Shown: in pieces, positions 42,073 to 52,357 of the stretch
Layout: every line of letters begins with the position of its first letter
Position numbering within the stretch: position 1 is the first letter of the stretch
Source: CBDDLD01 sp965230605
GTDB lineage: Bacteria; Bacteroidota; Bacteroidia; Flavobacteriales; Flavobacteriaceae
NCBI GenBank assembly: GCA_965230605.1
Contig: CBDDLD010000004.1
Span: 1,240,001 to 1,304,000, forward strand
Direction: 5' to 3'
Length of the DNA: 64,000 nt
Position numbers and translations under genes: made by a program
Notes under the pieces: generated by a model
Told to the model about the DNA's origin: nothing
Seen by the model: only the letters and a program-made list of their open reading frames with translations
Databases searched by the model: none

Positions 42073-45000
42073 TTAGAATAACCCTTTGTTTAATCTCCTA
42101 GAATAGCCTTTTGTGTATGGAATTTTGTACGGGTATTTACCTCCAGGATTTTTTGGACGAGTAATTATAAAGAATTTCAAATTAGGGTTAGTGTTAAGAG
42201 ATCTATCTCTGAAGTCTAAATCTGAATCAGATGGAACTAACCTATTAGAATTATCGTAGTCACTACCATTTCCTGGGTGAGTATGGAAAAACCCTGTGAC
42301 ATTTGATACATCTATTCCTTCATTAATTGCTTCCTTAGTTTTTATTAGTTCCCGAACGTATTTATAACTTTTTGTTGCCCTATTCTTCTTGTACTTCCCG
42401 AGACCAACATGAGTTGTAGCGCCATCTGCTCCATCTTTAGAAAAGTAAGTGCCGCCAATTTCCTTACCAATTTCTTCAGATAATTTTAAAGCAAAAGATT
42501 CCACACCCTCTATTGTTGGTTGGCCTTCTCCGCCTACAGCAATTAGGTTGCTATTTTTCTTAAAATTTATGCCATCTTTTAGAATTCCTTTTTCGATGCC
42601 TTTGATAAGAACCTTTGCTTCTCCCTTCCTTTTTCCTCTTTTAAAACGCTTTATTTTTCCTTTACTATCAACTTTTACAATTCTATCTGGTTGATCATTA
42701 GCTTCTCCAACTTGAGTTATTTCTCCTGTTTTTTTATTTAATTTATAATCAGTCAAACCATCTGGATCAATTCGAAACATTGGACTATTTTGGACATAAT
42801 TATATGTAGTAAGTTCATATCTTCTTTCTGCTAGGGGGTCAATATTCATCCACCTTCCTAAGCTGGCATCAAAATTTCTCCAACCATAATCATACCAATC
42901 TAAGCCTAACTCCTCACTAAGTTCTTTACCATTATACTTATACTTCGTCGCCTGAGAATTCACATCGGCAGACACCACATCATTATACCCTTTATGTTTT
43001 AAGCCAAATGGATAGTAGTTATGCTCTTCTATGATTTCGTTAAAGACGTCAATACTACCATCTTTGTCAAAATCCCCATAAGCCAGTCTAATATTTCCTA
43101 AATGGTCTTTAAACTGATACACATAATCATACTTCCCATTACCATCAGGTTCTACATAACCTTCGGGCTGAGAGAAAAATTTAAGCACAATTGGAGATAA
43201 ACCTGAGCCTTGCTCATAGACAAAGTTTCCGGCATAATAGGTAGTTGCCCCACTAGAGAGGTTGGCCTGCTTTACAAACTTGCTCAGCTTTACCCCTGTG
43301 GCATCATAGACATAATCGATAGTACCGGCACCTGTGGTCGCTGGATTGTTGTTATGAAAGGTGACTTTAGTTGGTAGATTAAGATGATTGTAATCGATAT
43401 CCGTTATGTTTTTATTCTTATCCAGAATCATATTGCCATTACTATCATAATTATAATCACTAGCTGTTCCCGGGTTAGCGGTATCATCAAAACCTTCGGT
43501 GTCAATAGCAGAAGATGCGGTATCTTCTACATATAACAATTTATTGGTGTCTGTCGTGTAGGTATAAGTAAGCTCATCCATCACCAGATTGTTTTCGCCA
43601 CGGCGTTTGAGTCCGGAGATGTTCCCATTTTTATCATAACCTACATCCCAAAGATCATACCCAGAGTTAAAGTTATAAGTGCTTCCCGATTGCAATCCAT
43701 AATCGGCTTCTTTGATACGGTTCATCGCATCATAATCATAAGCATAACCACGTATCACACCTGCACCATTTTTGTCGTTAATGGTATACCATAAAGTCTC
43801 ACTGATATTCCCATTGTAGAGCTTAGCATTAGAGCCACCCATCTCTGTGGTGTTGTAGTTGAGCTTAAAGGCAAAGAGATCACCGTTAAGATTGGTAATA
43901 TCATTAATTTCTTTAAGCCAGCCACGGATGTTATAGGTATAGTCCACATCTTGTAACCCATCCTCTAGATCTACGAGTACCAGATCTTTTATAACCATGT
44001 CTACATGATAAATGGAGATATCCCCTAACATAGAAGCTCCAGTGCTTAATACGGTAGAGCGATAGAAGGGTTCACCATTTTTTAAGTAGTAAATGACCGA
44101 ACCACGTCGTTCTACAGCAAAAACATCACCAGGGACATGTGAGGATTTTGTACCTCGATTGATACCGCTTTCATAAATACGGACTTCTCCATTAGAGACA
44201 ATATAAATAGCATAATCAATTTCGCTTTGGCTGTAATTGCTATCAGAATAGTTTAAACCAACAAAAGCAGACTTATATGGATTATAGGTTGTAGTAAATT
44301 TGATATACCCATCGCCACTAATGGTTTCATTGGTTGATAGTCCTGCATTCCAGGCATTAGATCCGGTGTCTTTAGAGATGGTATTCCCTGACACACTAAT
44401 ATCAGTGCTGATATTATTATAAGTGGAAGTCTCAGCCAGTATACCACCCACTTGTTTTTTTGAGAGTAGGCCCACTTCATCATAGGTGTTTTTACAGAGC
44501 AGCTGCTCATTTTGATCATTGACCGTTTGGGTTTGTCTTAACAAACGTCCTGTATGGTCATAGGTGAACTTATCTACGGTCACAACAGGAACTGCTTTTT
44601 TACCAATCGCATTATTAAGGTGTGAGGTATGGGTTTCGACCACCTTTCCGTTAAAATCCAAGAGGCTTACCATACTCTCATCCACTTGCAGATATTCATT
44701 TTTACTATCGATTCTAACCGGGCGTGCCTTATCATCATAATGCGATTCATTATGCGTCCATGTACTTTGCCCTAAGGTACGAACCTTACTTCCCGTAGCC
44801 AGCCCTTTGGCATTCTGTGTAAAAGCCTGACCTAACCCGGAGTAGCCGATATGTACATCTTCGATAGAACCTCCTTGGTGATAGAATGAACTGTCACCAA
44901 TTAGAGTACCCGCTGAAAGTGTGGATGAAACATGGAAGACTTCATCATTTTGTTTAAAGAAAATTTGATTACCAATACGTTCTACCTTAAAGACATCACC

Positions 45001-48000
45001 AGCCTGATAAGTTCTATTAACAATACCGTTTACGACACCTTCTTCCCATATGGAAAGCGTTCCAGAGGCTGTATTAAACAAAGCATAATCAATGGTGTTG
45101 TAATGATCGTCTGGTGCCGAATTGGTACGCGAGAGTCCTACCATAAGACTCTTGTCATTTTGAGCAGCAGTCCATTGTACATAACCATCTCCGGTAATGG
45201 TGCCATTAGTTTCAAACCCGGCATTACCCCATGCAGCACCTCCTGTATTTTTAGTCACGGCATTACCAAGTTGATCTAAGTTGTTAAGATCATCAAGGAC
45301 ATAAGAGGCTTCAAAACCATTTAGGGTATCCCAACTGTAATCATCATAATAATTCACCGTATGTAGCTCTATAGTTCCAGTATTTGGATAGGCTGCATTG
45401 GTATAGTATACGGCTTTACCATCAATAGTGATGCTCGTAGCAGAACGGGCTTCATTAAGTGTCGATTGTCCGTCTACAGTGGTCTGTAGTGTAGAACGAT
45501 TAGAGGTAGAGGTCCATAACCCGGTATACACTACACGGTCAAAATCATCGTATTTGGTAAATAGCCACTGATCATTGCTGTTTAAATAGGCATCTTGAGT
45601 CAATACCGGACGATCTAGTTTATCATAGACAATATATTCCCAATCTTTGCCCGGAATCTTCTTTTCGATCAGGCGATTACGGTGATCGTATTTGTATTGG
45701 TAACACAGTCCATCCAATTTGGCTGCAGATGGTGCAGAACTCGCACTAGGATCAGATTCCGGCGATAACACATAGGTCAAATTCCCAAAATCGTCATATA
45801 CATAATAGGTGTCATGGGCTACACCGGCATCAAAGGTGCGTTTTATCACAACTCTTCCTAAGGCATCTTTAAACTCTTCAACCGTATGGTTCTTTCCATC
45901 ACCGGGCTGCCAATTCTCATCTTTAGTGACGGTTTTATAAAGTTCTCCTTGTTTGTAATTACCGTCGTGAGCCAATTTTGGATCCGCGGTATTCCCACCA
46001 TTAAAAGTAACCTCATAGCGTATCACATTATCATTACTTGAATTGGTAGGGTCAGTATCATCAAAGGTATTACTTAAGTATTCAAACTTTATGGTATGAT
46101 CCGTATCGACACTCGTATCAAGCTGCCAATCTTTACCCGGTGCCGCTTGTTCTAGCACACGGCTTAGTGGTGAGGCTTCAAAACTTTTGTTGGCATAGGC
46201 ATTGATGGTAGTGCTTGTAATTTGATCTTCAGGATATTTATTGACATAATAATCCTCTAGATCCGTCATCAGTGTGGATACGGTTCTAAAGTTCAGATTG
46301 GCCGAGCCAATGGATTGTGTAGCATCCGCATAGGGTAAATATTCTTTAGGCTGACGTCCATAATCATCATACTTTATAGGAATGATAATATCCTGAAAAT
46401 TACCACCAGCTTGTTTGGTAATGCTTTGTAGTGCTCTACCAAGTTCATCAGTATAGGTAATGTTTTCGATCTTATCATCGTCTTGTAGGGAGGCTCCTGT
46501 AATGGCATGTGTGGTGCCGTCCGTAGTCTCCACTTGGAATACTGTGGTCTTCACATAGCTTTGTGTGCCATAGACATACTCATTTTTATTAAGTAAATAG
46601 CCATCCTGATCTTTCACACTTTGTAAGCGATTGAGATCATCATAGACATAAGAGGTTTCATAATCGCGAACATCTTTACCGCTCAATACCCCAATAACGG
46701 GATCATAGGTATAGGTATCCACCATAACACATTTAGTACTTGAGGACAAACTACGAAGGGCATCATCCTGAGCTGCACTTAGGTTGCCACTAAGGTTAAA
46801 ACCGGTGCCAAAGGCAGACAAAGCTTCAATTTCCCCATATTTTTCATTCACTACTTTAGCTACAGGTACGGAACTATTAAATCCCCAGACATAACTAATG
46901 TCTGTACCATCTGTTCTTTTGACTTGAAGTGGATTTCCGTAACTATCATACTTTACAAACTCTATACGCTCTTCTACAATACCAGTTCCTTTTTGAGTCT
47001 CTACTTTTTGTAAACGTATTAAATCTGTAACGGGCTCAAAATGGATATTATTAGATTGCGTGAGCTTTGTACTGTTTTTATAAGTGATGCTCTCTAACAC
47101 TTCATTAACTAAATTAAGATCGATCATCTTAGTTTTAATACCAGAACTTGTACTAGTCACAGCTGTATCAAAAGGATAGTAATATTGCGTTTTATAGTGT
47201 TCTTCGATTCCTTTTTCTTCGTAATAAGTGTCTTCTACTTTAACCTGGAAGTTGTCATCATGATAGGTAAACTCTTTGCGGTATTCTTTGACTATTGTGG
47301 TTCCACCATCATAAAAGTATTCTTTAGTGGTGGTTTTATCAAGCTGTGCATACACCTGATTAATAGTGGTTGAGATTTGCTTAGCCGCATTCCCATTACA
47401 ATTGGCATAAGTATCATTAGGCCCAGCAGAATATGTGCAACCATTGGTGTTGTCCGGTATACCATCATCTAAGGATGAATATTTGTCATACCAAAAGGCT
47501 TCCGCACAATCTTCATTTTTATAAGAGTATCGGGCAGGGTATAAATCAGTGCTTTCGTCTAAGGTGTAATTATGCACCTCTTGACCGCTGACCATGCTTG
47601 TGTTATTGACTTCTTTTAAGATCTGCCCACCTTCATTATAAGTGAATTGCTTTAGTAATAACCCACGCTTAAAGTCGATATTAGGGGAAGGTTTAGGGTG
47701 AGGCAAGTCGAAGACTTCAGATGGACTTGGGAAATCATAAGCCGAGGTAAAGCTATAGGTATTATAACCATTACCGGACTCTGAGACTTTTACATGACGG
47801 TAACCTACATAACCACCTTGAGTCAATTGTGCTCTTACGCCTGTTTCAGTAACCACATAATCCGATTTTAAAGGCGTGCCACTAGAGCCAAAGTCGCTAG
47901 GGCATGTAGCACCATAGGTACTATAATCATAGGTGCGTGTTAATCGGTAATAATCAGAATCGATAACCCCTGAAGATTTTGTAGTATCTGTTTCATCGGT

Positions 48001-49950
48001 ATAATCAAATATAAAACGACGCTCATTGTTGACCAGATCTAATGGGTCATTTTTGAATAAGATTTCTTTAATACGAACACCGCCGCCTTTTACATAACGA
48101 TTGATATTGGTTTCAAAAGTTTTGTAGCCAATACACATCTCCACAGTATATGTAATACCGGTATCAAAGGATCCAAAACGAACTTCGTAGGTTCCCGCTT
48201 CAATAGCAAACGAGACCTCTTCTTTATCTAGTCGAAAGCGCTGAAGGAAGTTATTAGGCCCGGTGACCTCAATAAAGGCATTGAATTGCTCTGCAGCAGT
48301 GGCACCAGTGGTCCCTCTTTGATAAACGACCACTTGAGGTCGTGAAGACACAAATGACGTATAAAAGGTAGAACCGCTAACACTATTATGAATGGCACTA
48401 TCAAAGGTTTGGGTCAGTGGTGTTGCTAAATTCCAATTATCAGGATTTTGGTCATAATATTCGTCATCAGAAAGCGTAGCATCACCAAAATAAGTGATAG
48501 TATTTTGTTCAAAAATGAATTCTTTTGAGCCACCGGTTGGATAGATGATTCTTCTGAGTAAACCTGTTTTAGCAGGACCTCCTATAGGTTCTATTAAGCC
48601 GCATTGTTCATTAAAGCTGCCTACATGATATCCCCAAGCATCACTAGTACTATCAAACTCAGGTAGATTCGCTTTATTTTCATACTCAAGTTCATAATCT
48701 AAGCTTATAGCTCCTCCGGATTCATTGATATTGGTGAGCCAAAGTCGATTTTCTGATAGATCAGCATTCAAAGTTGTTTCATAAGTCATGGTATAGGTCT
48801 TATTAATTGTAGACCCATTTTTAATGTCTATAGACTCTAATATAGCACCGCCAGTCTCTGGATGTGTTGATGAAGACGTATTAAAAGCGAGGCTCGTTCC
48901 ATCTCTAAAACTTACTGTCGCTACTTTTTTTGTAGTTGCTGTAATTTGATACCAAGAAGCTGCTTGCTCTGGCTCTAGTCGTGCTTGATTGTCTAAAATG
49001 TCTTGGTATTCATAAGAGGAATCTCCATGAATGGTGATAAGACGATTGTATTTACGAGTTACCGAAGCAATATATGTTTCTGTATAATTGTCATAAGTAA
49101 AAGTCGCTAAATTTTCTCCGTTAGACGTTTCAATAGTTCTTAGATGCCATGCGGTATTAAGTGGAATATATTCCTGAGTTCCTGTGGCATTTAAGACTCC
49201 TGCGTCTCCTTGTGGAACAGACCCGGAGTAGGTGACAGGCGTAGATATCTCTATGATATCGAAAGTATAAACATTGCCTTTAGGATCAGTAATTTTAATT
49301 TCATCAATTTCTCCTGTGCCGAAACTACATGGAAGTCCGTTATTGTTAATCTCTATTTTTAGGTTGCTACCTTTAGTAAGCTGCTTTGCTTTTAAACTTG
49401 TACCATCTTTAACTACCACAAAACGTCCGGAGTAGCCCATAAAGTTAAATTGGTAGAGGTCTAATTCGGTATCGTATTTATCTTCACTGGTACCATTGGC
49501 TTTCCAGTTATACTCCTCCTGTTCATCTGATGTAAGAGAATCGTAATTCCAATAATCGGTATTATGATAAGCTCCTGTTTTAATACCGGTATACCCATTG
49601 GTGTTCTTTTTGATCTCATCCGGAACATCTCTTACGGTTCTAGATACCATACCGCCTGCGGCTAGAGACCAACTGGTACCAACCCAACCAGATCGGTTGT
49701 CGATCTTTACGCCTTGAGTATTATAACTGAGTCCAATACTTAGACTTAGGTCACCACTCAATGCTTTTGAATAGATAGGAATACTAATATTAGGCTGTCC
49801 CGTATAATGGCTAATAGGGACTTCTTCAAACTGCATAATATTAGATACAGTTGGTGACGGTGGAATCACCTCAGGCAATTCTTGTCCATAACTAAGAGTA
49901 ACGAACAAGACTAAAAAGGTTCGACATAAAGATTTAAAAACAACTTTCAT
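42073..49950 (-). CDS. Secreted RHS-repeat protein with C-terminal JAB-type (JAMM) tail
   Basis: 2625 aa. Signal peptide about 1-22; an SpvB/RHS beta-cocoon N-terminal region (SIGLSYNTQGVKIDNRSGWV); many YD/RHS repeats. Two ~140-aa lectin-like modules of similar sequence are inserted at about 1560-1700 and 1850-1990. The RHS core ends with LGRWMNIDPLAERR near 2365 and RIDPDGLTDY near 2395. The tail (about 2400-2625) holds FFHTHPGNGSDYDN and PSDSDLDF, the HxH...SxxD set of JAMM metalloproteases, as in Toxin-JAB1 polymorphic toxins. The lipoprotein gene 11 nt downstream may confer immunity. The start has no SD but a clear signal peptide. Confidence 0.9.
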   Translation of the reverse strand: MKVVFKSLCRTFLVLFVTLSYGQELPEVIPPSPTVSNIMQFEEVPISHYTGQPNISIPIYSKALSGDLSLSIGLSYNTQGVKIDNRSGWVGTSWSLAAGGMVSRTVRDVPDEIKKNTNGYTGIKTGAYHNTDYWNYDSLTSDEQEEYNWKANGTSEDKYDTELDLYQFNFMGYSGRFVVVKDGTSLKAKQLTKGSNLKIEINNNGLPCSFGTGEIDEIKITDPKGNVYTFDIIEISTPVTYSGSVPQGDAGVLNATGTQEYIPLNTAWHLRTIETSNGENLATFTYDNYTETYIASVTRKYNRLITIHGDSSYEYQDILDNQARLEPEQAASWYQITATTKKVATVSFRDGTSLAFNTSSSTHPETGGAILESIDIKNGSTINKTYTMTYETTLNADLSENRLWLTNINESGGAISLDYELEYENKANLPEFDSTSDAWGYHVGSFNEQCGLIEPIGGPAKTGLLRRIIYPTGGSKEFIFEQNTITYFGDATLSDDEYYDQNPDNWNLATPLTQTFDSAIHNSVSGSTFYTSFVSSRPQVVVYQRGTTGATAAEQFNAFIEVTGPNNFLQRFRLDKEEVSFAIEAGTYEVRFGSFDTGITYTVEMCIGYKTFETNINRYVKGGGVRIKEILFKNDPLDLVNNERRFIFDYTDETDTTKSSGVIDSDYYRLTRTYDYSTYGATCPSDFGSSGTPLKSDYVVTETGVRAQLTQGGYVGYRHVKVSESGNGYNTYSFTSAYDFPSPSEVFDLPHPKPSPNIDFKRGLLLKQFTYNEGGQILKEVNNTSMVSGQEVHNYTLDESTDLYPARYSYKNEDCAEAFWYDKYSSLDDGIPDNTNGCTYSAGPNDTYANCNGNAAKQISTTINQVYAQLDKTTTKEYFYDGGTTIVKEYRKEFTYHDDNFQVKVEDTYYEEKGIEEHYKTQYYYPFDTAVTSTSSGIKTKMIDLNLVNEVLESITYKNSTKLTQSNNIHFEPVTDLIRLQKVETQKGTGIVEERIEFVKYDSYGNPLQVKRTDGTDISYVWGFNSSVPVAKVVNEKYGEIEALSAFGTGFNLSGNLSAAQDDALRSLSSSTKCVMVDTYTYDPVIGVLSGKDVRDYETSYVYDDLNRLQSVKDQDGYLLNKNEYVYGTQSYVKTTVFQVETTDGTTHAITGASLQDDDKIENITYTDELGRALQSITKQAGGNFQDIIIPIKYDDYGRQPKEYLPYADATQSIGSANLNFRTVSTLMTDLEDYYVNKYPEDQITSTTINAYANKSFEASPLSRVLEQAAPGKDWQLDTSVDTDHTIKFEYLSNTFDDTDPTNSSNDNVIRYEVTFNGGNTADPKLAHDGNYKQGELYKTVTKDENWQPGDGKNHTVEEFKDALGRVVIKRTFDAGVAHDTYYVYDDFGNLTYVLSPESDPSASSAPSAAKLDGLCYQYKYDHRNRLIEKKIPGKDWEYIVYDKLDRPVLTQDAYLNSNDQWLFTKYDDFDRVVYTGLWTSTSNRSTLQTTVDGQSTLNEARSATSITIDGKAVYYTNAAYPNTGTIELHTVNYYDDYSWDTLNGFEASYVLDDLNNLDQLGNAVTKNTGGAAWGNAGFETNGTITGDGYVQWTAAQNDKSLMVGLSRTNSAPDDHYNTIDYALFNTASGTLSIWEEGVVNGIVNRTYQAGDVFKVERIGNQIFFKQNDEVFHVSSTLSAGTLIGDSSFYHQGGSIEDVHIGYSGLGQAFTQNAKGLATGSKVRTLGQSTWTHNESHYDDKARPVRIDSKNEYLQVDESMVSLLDFNGKVVETHTSHLNNAIGKKAVPVVTVDKFTYDHTGRLLRQTQTVNDQNEQLLCKNTYDEVGLLSKKQVGGILAETSTYNNISTDISVSGNTISKDTGSNAWNAGLSTNETISGDGYIKFTTTYNPYKSAFVGLNYSDSNYSQSEIDYAIYIVSNGEVRIYESGINRGTKSSHVPGDVFAVERRGSVIYYLKNGEPFYRSTVLSTGASMLGDISIYHVDMVIKDLVLVDLEDGLQDVDYTYNIRGWLKEINDITNLNGDLFAFKLNYNTTEMGGSNAKLYNGNISETLWYTINDKNGAGVIRGYAYDYDAMNRIKEADYGLQSGSTYNFNSGYDLWDVGYDKNGNISGLKRRGENNLVMDELTYTYTTDTNKLLYVEDTASSAIDTEGFDDTANPGTASDYNYDSNGNMILDKNKNITDIDYNHLNLPTKVTFHNNNPATTGAGTIDYVYDATGVKLSKFVKQANLSSGATTYYAGNFVYEQGSGLSPIVLKFFSQPEGYVEPDGNGKYDYVYQFKDHLGNIRLAYGDFDKDGSIDVFNEIIEEHNYYPFGLKHKGYNDVVSADVNSQATKYKYNGKELSEELGLDWYDYGWRNFDASLGRWMNIDPLAERRYELTTYNYVQNSPMFRIDPDGLTDYKLNKKTGEITQVGEANDQPDRIVKVDSKGKIKRFKRGKRKGEAKVLIKGIEKGILKDGINFKKNSNLIAVGGEGQPTIEGVESFALKLSEEIGKEIGGTYFSKDGADGATTHVGLGKYKKNRATKSYKYVRELIKTKEAINEGIDVSNVTGFFHTHPGNGSDYDNSNRLVPSDSDLDFRDRSLNTNPNLKFFIITRPKNPGGKYPYKIPYTKGYSRRLNKGLF

Positions 49951-50341
49951 AACGCTTTGATTTAAAGATTAATTGATTTACACAAATCTTAGGGAAATGC
50001 GACTTTAAATTAGGGCATCGATTTGAGAAAAAAGTAAGCTATTTCTGTACTTTTTGAAAGCATTTAGCTTAGTGTCAGAACTTTGAGAAGACTTAATTTT
50101 GCAGGCTGTTTTGGAGACATGAGATGCGGTTTTAAATTGCTGTTTTTCAAAATGTTAAATTAAAATAGGACATCAACTTTGTCACCTGAAACTGGTGTAT
50201 CTAGAATCTGTTAAAGAACTGTTAAAATCAGATTCTTCTAGAAACTAGTATTGAGATGTGAGTATTGAGTATTGAGTAGAATTTAATTTCGAATATAGTC
50301 TGTATTTATATCGAAAATATTCAGCATCAGCATATGGTTAA
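49951..50341. other. Non-coding upstream region of the RHS gene
   Basis: Contains the RHS promoter region and short AT-rich tracts, but no gene or clear consensus promoter was found. Several copies of AGTATTGAG occur near 50248-50275, as also near 36778-36797 outside the left arm, extending the loose similarity of the repeat flanks. Confidence 0.5.
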
Positions 50342-50563
50342 GAGATTACCACGTCGCTGCGCTCCTCGTAATGACAGGTGTTAATGATTAATATCATCTT
50401 TAATACTTTTTTCATCGATAAAAAAGTATTCAAAAAATCTAGTCCTGCATCTTCGACGGTCAATTACAGTCTCACACACTAAAAGAAATAAACTCGACAT
50501 AAGTCTCAAACAGTATTTCTTTTCACGTGTGCTTCAACCTATTGACACTCGTCTGTAGATGCT
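50342..50563 (-). repeat. Right arm of the 222-bp inverted repeat
   Basis: Reverse complement of 36905-37126, equal length, about nine in ten bases identical. It lies upstream of both the RHS gene and the MATE gene. Confidence 0.85.
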
Positions 50564-50654
50564 AGGGACAACTTTAAAATGATAAACGATGATTGAATAA
50601 TGTTTAATTGTTTAACAATTCTAAATATCTAGTAACTCGCTATTAATTATTCAT

Positions 50655-50683
50655 TTGACATTATTCATTAGCCATTATCTTTG
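50655..50683 (+). promoter_or_regulatory. Promoter of the MATE gene
   Basis: TTG (50655-50657), 18-nt spacer, TATCTTTG (50676-50683): full consensus match. Leader about 135 nt with no obvious riboswitch structure. Confidence 0.7.
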
Positions 50684-50823
50684 TACGTTTCAATTTTTTT
50701 CTCATATTTGCCATTATGATTGCATAAGTCTACCATCCGGAATTATTTATCACGCCTCTTCGTGATCTTAAATCGCTGAGTATAGCCATATTCAGCCACG
50801 TCTAATTACATAGAATTACTAAA

Positions 50824-52236
50824 ATGCAATCAACAAACAATAACATATCAATTAAACAATTTTTTAAATACTTTAAAATCGCGGTAACCGGGAAGGAGAA
50901 GGATTTTACATCAGGGAGTATTCGTAGAGCTATATTTATGCTCTCCATTCCTATGATCTTAGAAATGATGATGGAATCCATTTTTGCCATCGTCGACATT
51001 TTCTACGTATCGCAAGTAAGTGTGAATGCCGTAGCTACTATTGGCCTCACAGAATCCGTATTGACCTTGGTCTATGCCATTGCTATCGGGCTCAGTATGG
51101 CGGCGACAGCGATTGTAGCACGACGGATAGGAGAGAAGGACGAAGTAGGCGCCTCGCGTGCTGCTGTACAAGTGATCTTTTTGGGGATACTAGTCGCCTT
51201 AGGGATTAGTGTTGTCGGTATTCTCTATCCGAAAGAAATCCTCTCCTTAATGGGTGGCTCCCCGGAACTTATAGAAGAAGGCTATGGCTATACCCAAGTC
51301 TTATTAGGCGGTAATGCTACGGTGATGCTCTTGTTCTTGATCAATGCGATCTTCCGTGGGGCAGGGGATGCTTCCATTGCGATGTGGACACTGATTCTGT
51401 CGAATGGACTCAATATTATTTTAGACCCGATCTTTATTTTCGGATTTGGTCCTGTTCCGGCATTCGGTGTGGAAGGCGCTGCCATCGCAACAACCATCGG
51501 ACGTGGAACAGCCGTTATCTTTCAACTAGCAATATTGTTCTATGGCTGGAGTAAGATTAAAGTGGCGTTCAGAGACCTAGTATTGCGTATGGACGTGATG
51601 CTGAATTTGATCAGAGTATCCTTAGGCGGTATTGGTCAATTCCTTATTGGGACATCCTCTTGGGTATTCCTTATGCGTATTATGAGCGAGTTCGGTAGCG
51701 AAGTCCTTGCAGGATATACTATAGCCATCCGAGTGATGATGTTTACCTTAATGCCGGCTTGGGGTATGAGTAATGCAGCAGCGACCTTAGTAGGGCAGAA
51801 CCTCGGTGCACAAAAACCGGATCGTGCAGAACAATCGGTATGGAAAACCGGAAAATACAATGGCATCTTTATGTTTTTAGTGTCTATTGTCTATCTGATA
51901 TTTTCACCACAGATCATTTCCTTATTCACCTCAGAACCTGAAGTAGTGCAGAACGGCGCCTTATGTTTACGAGTCATTGCTGCCGGTTATATCTTTTACG
52001 GTTATGGTATGGTGGTGATCAATGCCTTTAACGGGTCCGGAGATACCACAACGCCAACATGGATCAACTTTGTGTGTTTCTGGGTGTTTCAGTTGCCATT
52101 TGCTTACCTTATGGCATTGACCTTAGATTTTGGTCCGTTAGGTGTATTTTTAGCCATTACATTGGCAGAAGTACTGATCGCCGTAATAGGGATCATATGG
52201 TTTAAAAAGGGCCGTTGGAAAACTGTAAAAGTATAA
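50824..52236 (+). CDS. MATE family efflux transporter
   Basis: 470 aa, 12 membrane helices in two homologous halves. MATE features include SIPMILEMMMESIFAIVDIF near residue 39 (core ESIFAIVDIFYVS) and WGMSNAAATLVGQNLGAQ near 315. It exports organic cations or drugs using Na+ or H+. The N-terminal 30 residues are a cytosolic extension. It is a single gene with its own promoter and terminator. Confidence 0.94.
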   Translation: MQSTNNNISIKQFFKYFKIAVTGKEKDFTSGSIRRAIFMLSIPMILEMMMESIFAIVDIFYVSQVSVNAVATIGLTESVLTLVYAIAIGLSMAATAIVARRIGEKDEVGASRAAVQVIFLGILVALGISVVGILYPKEILSLMGGSPELIEEGYGYTQVLLGGNATVMLLFLINAIFRGAGDASIAMWTLILSNGLNIILDPIFIFGFGPVPAFGVEGAAIATTIGRGTAVIFQLAILFYGWSKIKVAFRDLVLRMDVMLNLIRVSLGGIGQFLIGTSSWVFLMRIMSEFGSEVLAGYTIAIRVMMFTLMPAWGMSNAAATLVGQNLGAQKPDRAEQSVWKTGKYNGIFMFLVSIVYLIFSPQIISLFTSEPEVVQNGALCLRVIAAGYIFYGYGMVVINAFNGSGDTTTPTWINFVCFWVFQLPFAYLMALTLDFGPLGVFLAITLAEVLIAVIGIIWFKKGRWKTVKV

Positions 52237-52258
52237 GGTTACATTATATATTAAAATT

Positions 52259-52290
52259 AAAGGCAACTCTTGAAAGGTTGCCTTTATTTA
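52259..52290 (+). terminator. Terminator of the MATE gene
   Basis: Stem AAAGGCAAC / GTTGCCTTT (52259-52267 and 52277-52285), 9-nt loop, A/T-rich tail. Confidence 0.85.
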
Positions 52291-52357
52291 TTAGACCTAA
52301 CACAGGATAATTTGATCGACTTTTTACTAACTTAGTCACTCTTAAAACCCATACCTC

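Larger units (their letters stand above)
41436..42075 (-). repeat. 640-bp tandem duplication, copy B
   Basis: Copy nearest the RHS gene. Its right end coincides exactly with the RHS stop codon (42073-42075). The 125-bp spacer to copy A is unique apart from two copies of TTCACTCATTC. Confidence 0.9.

Noticed and set aside
44932..45279. 115-aa frame on the plus strand inside the RHS gene
   Set aside because: Shadow of the opposite strand of a clear coding region with no family resemblance; other plus-strand frames within 42073-49950 are rejected for the same reason.
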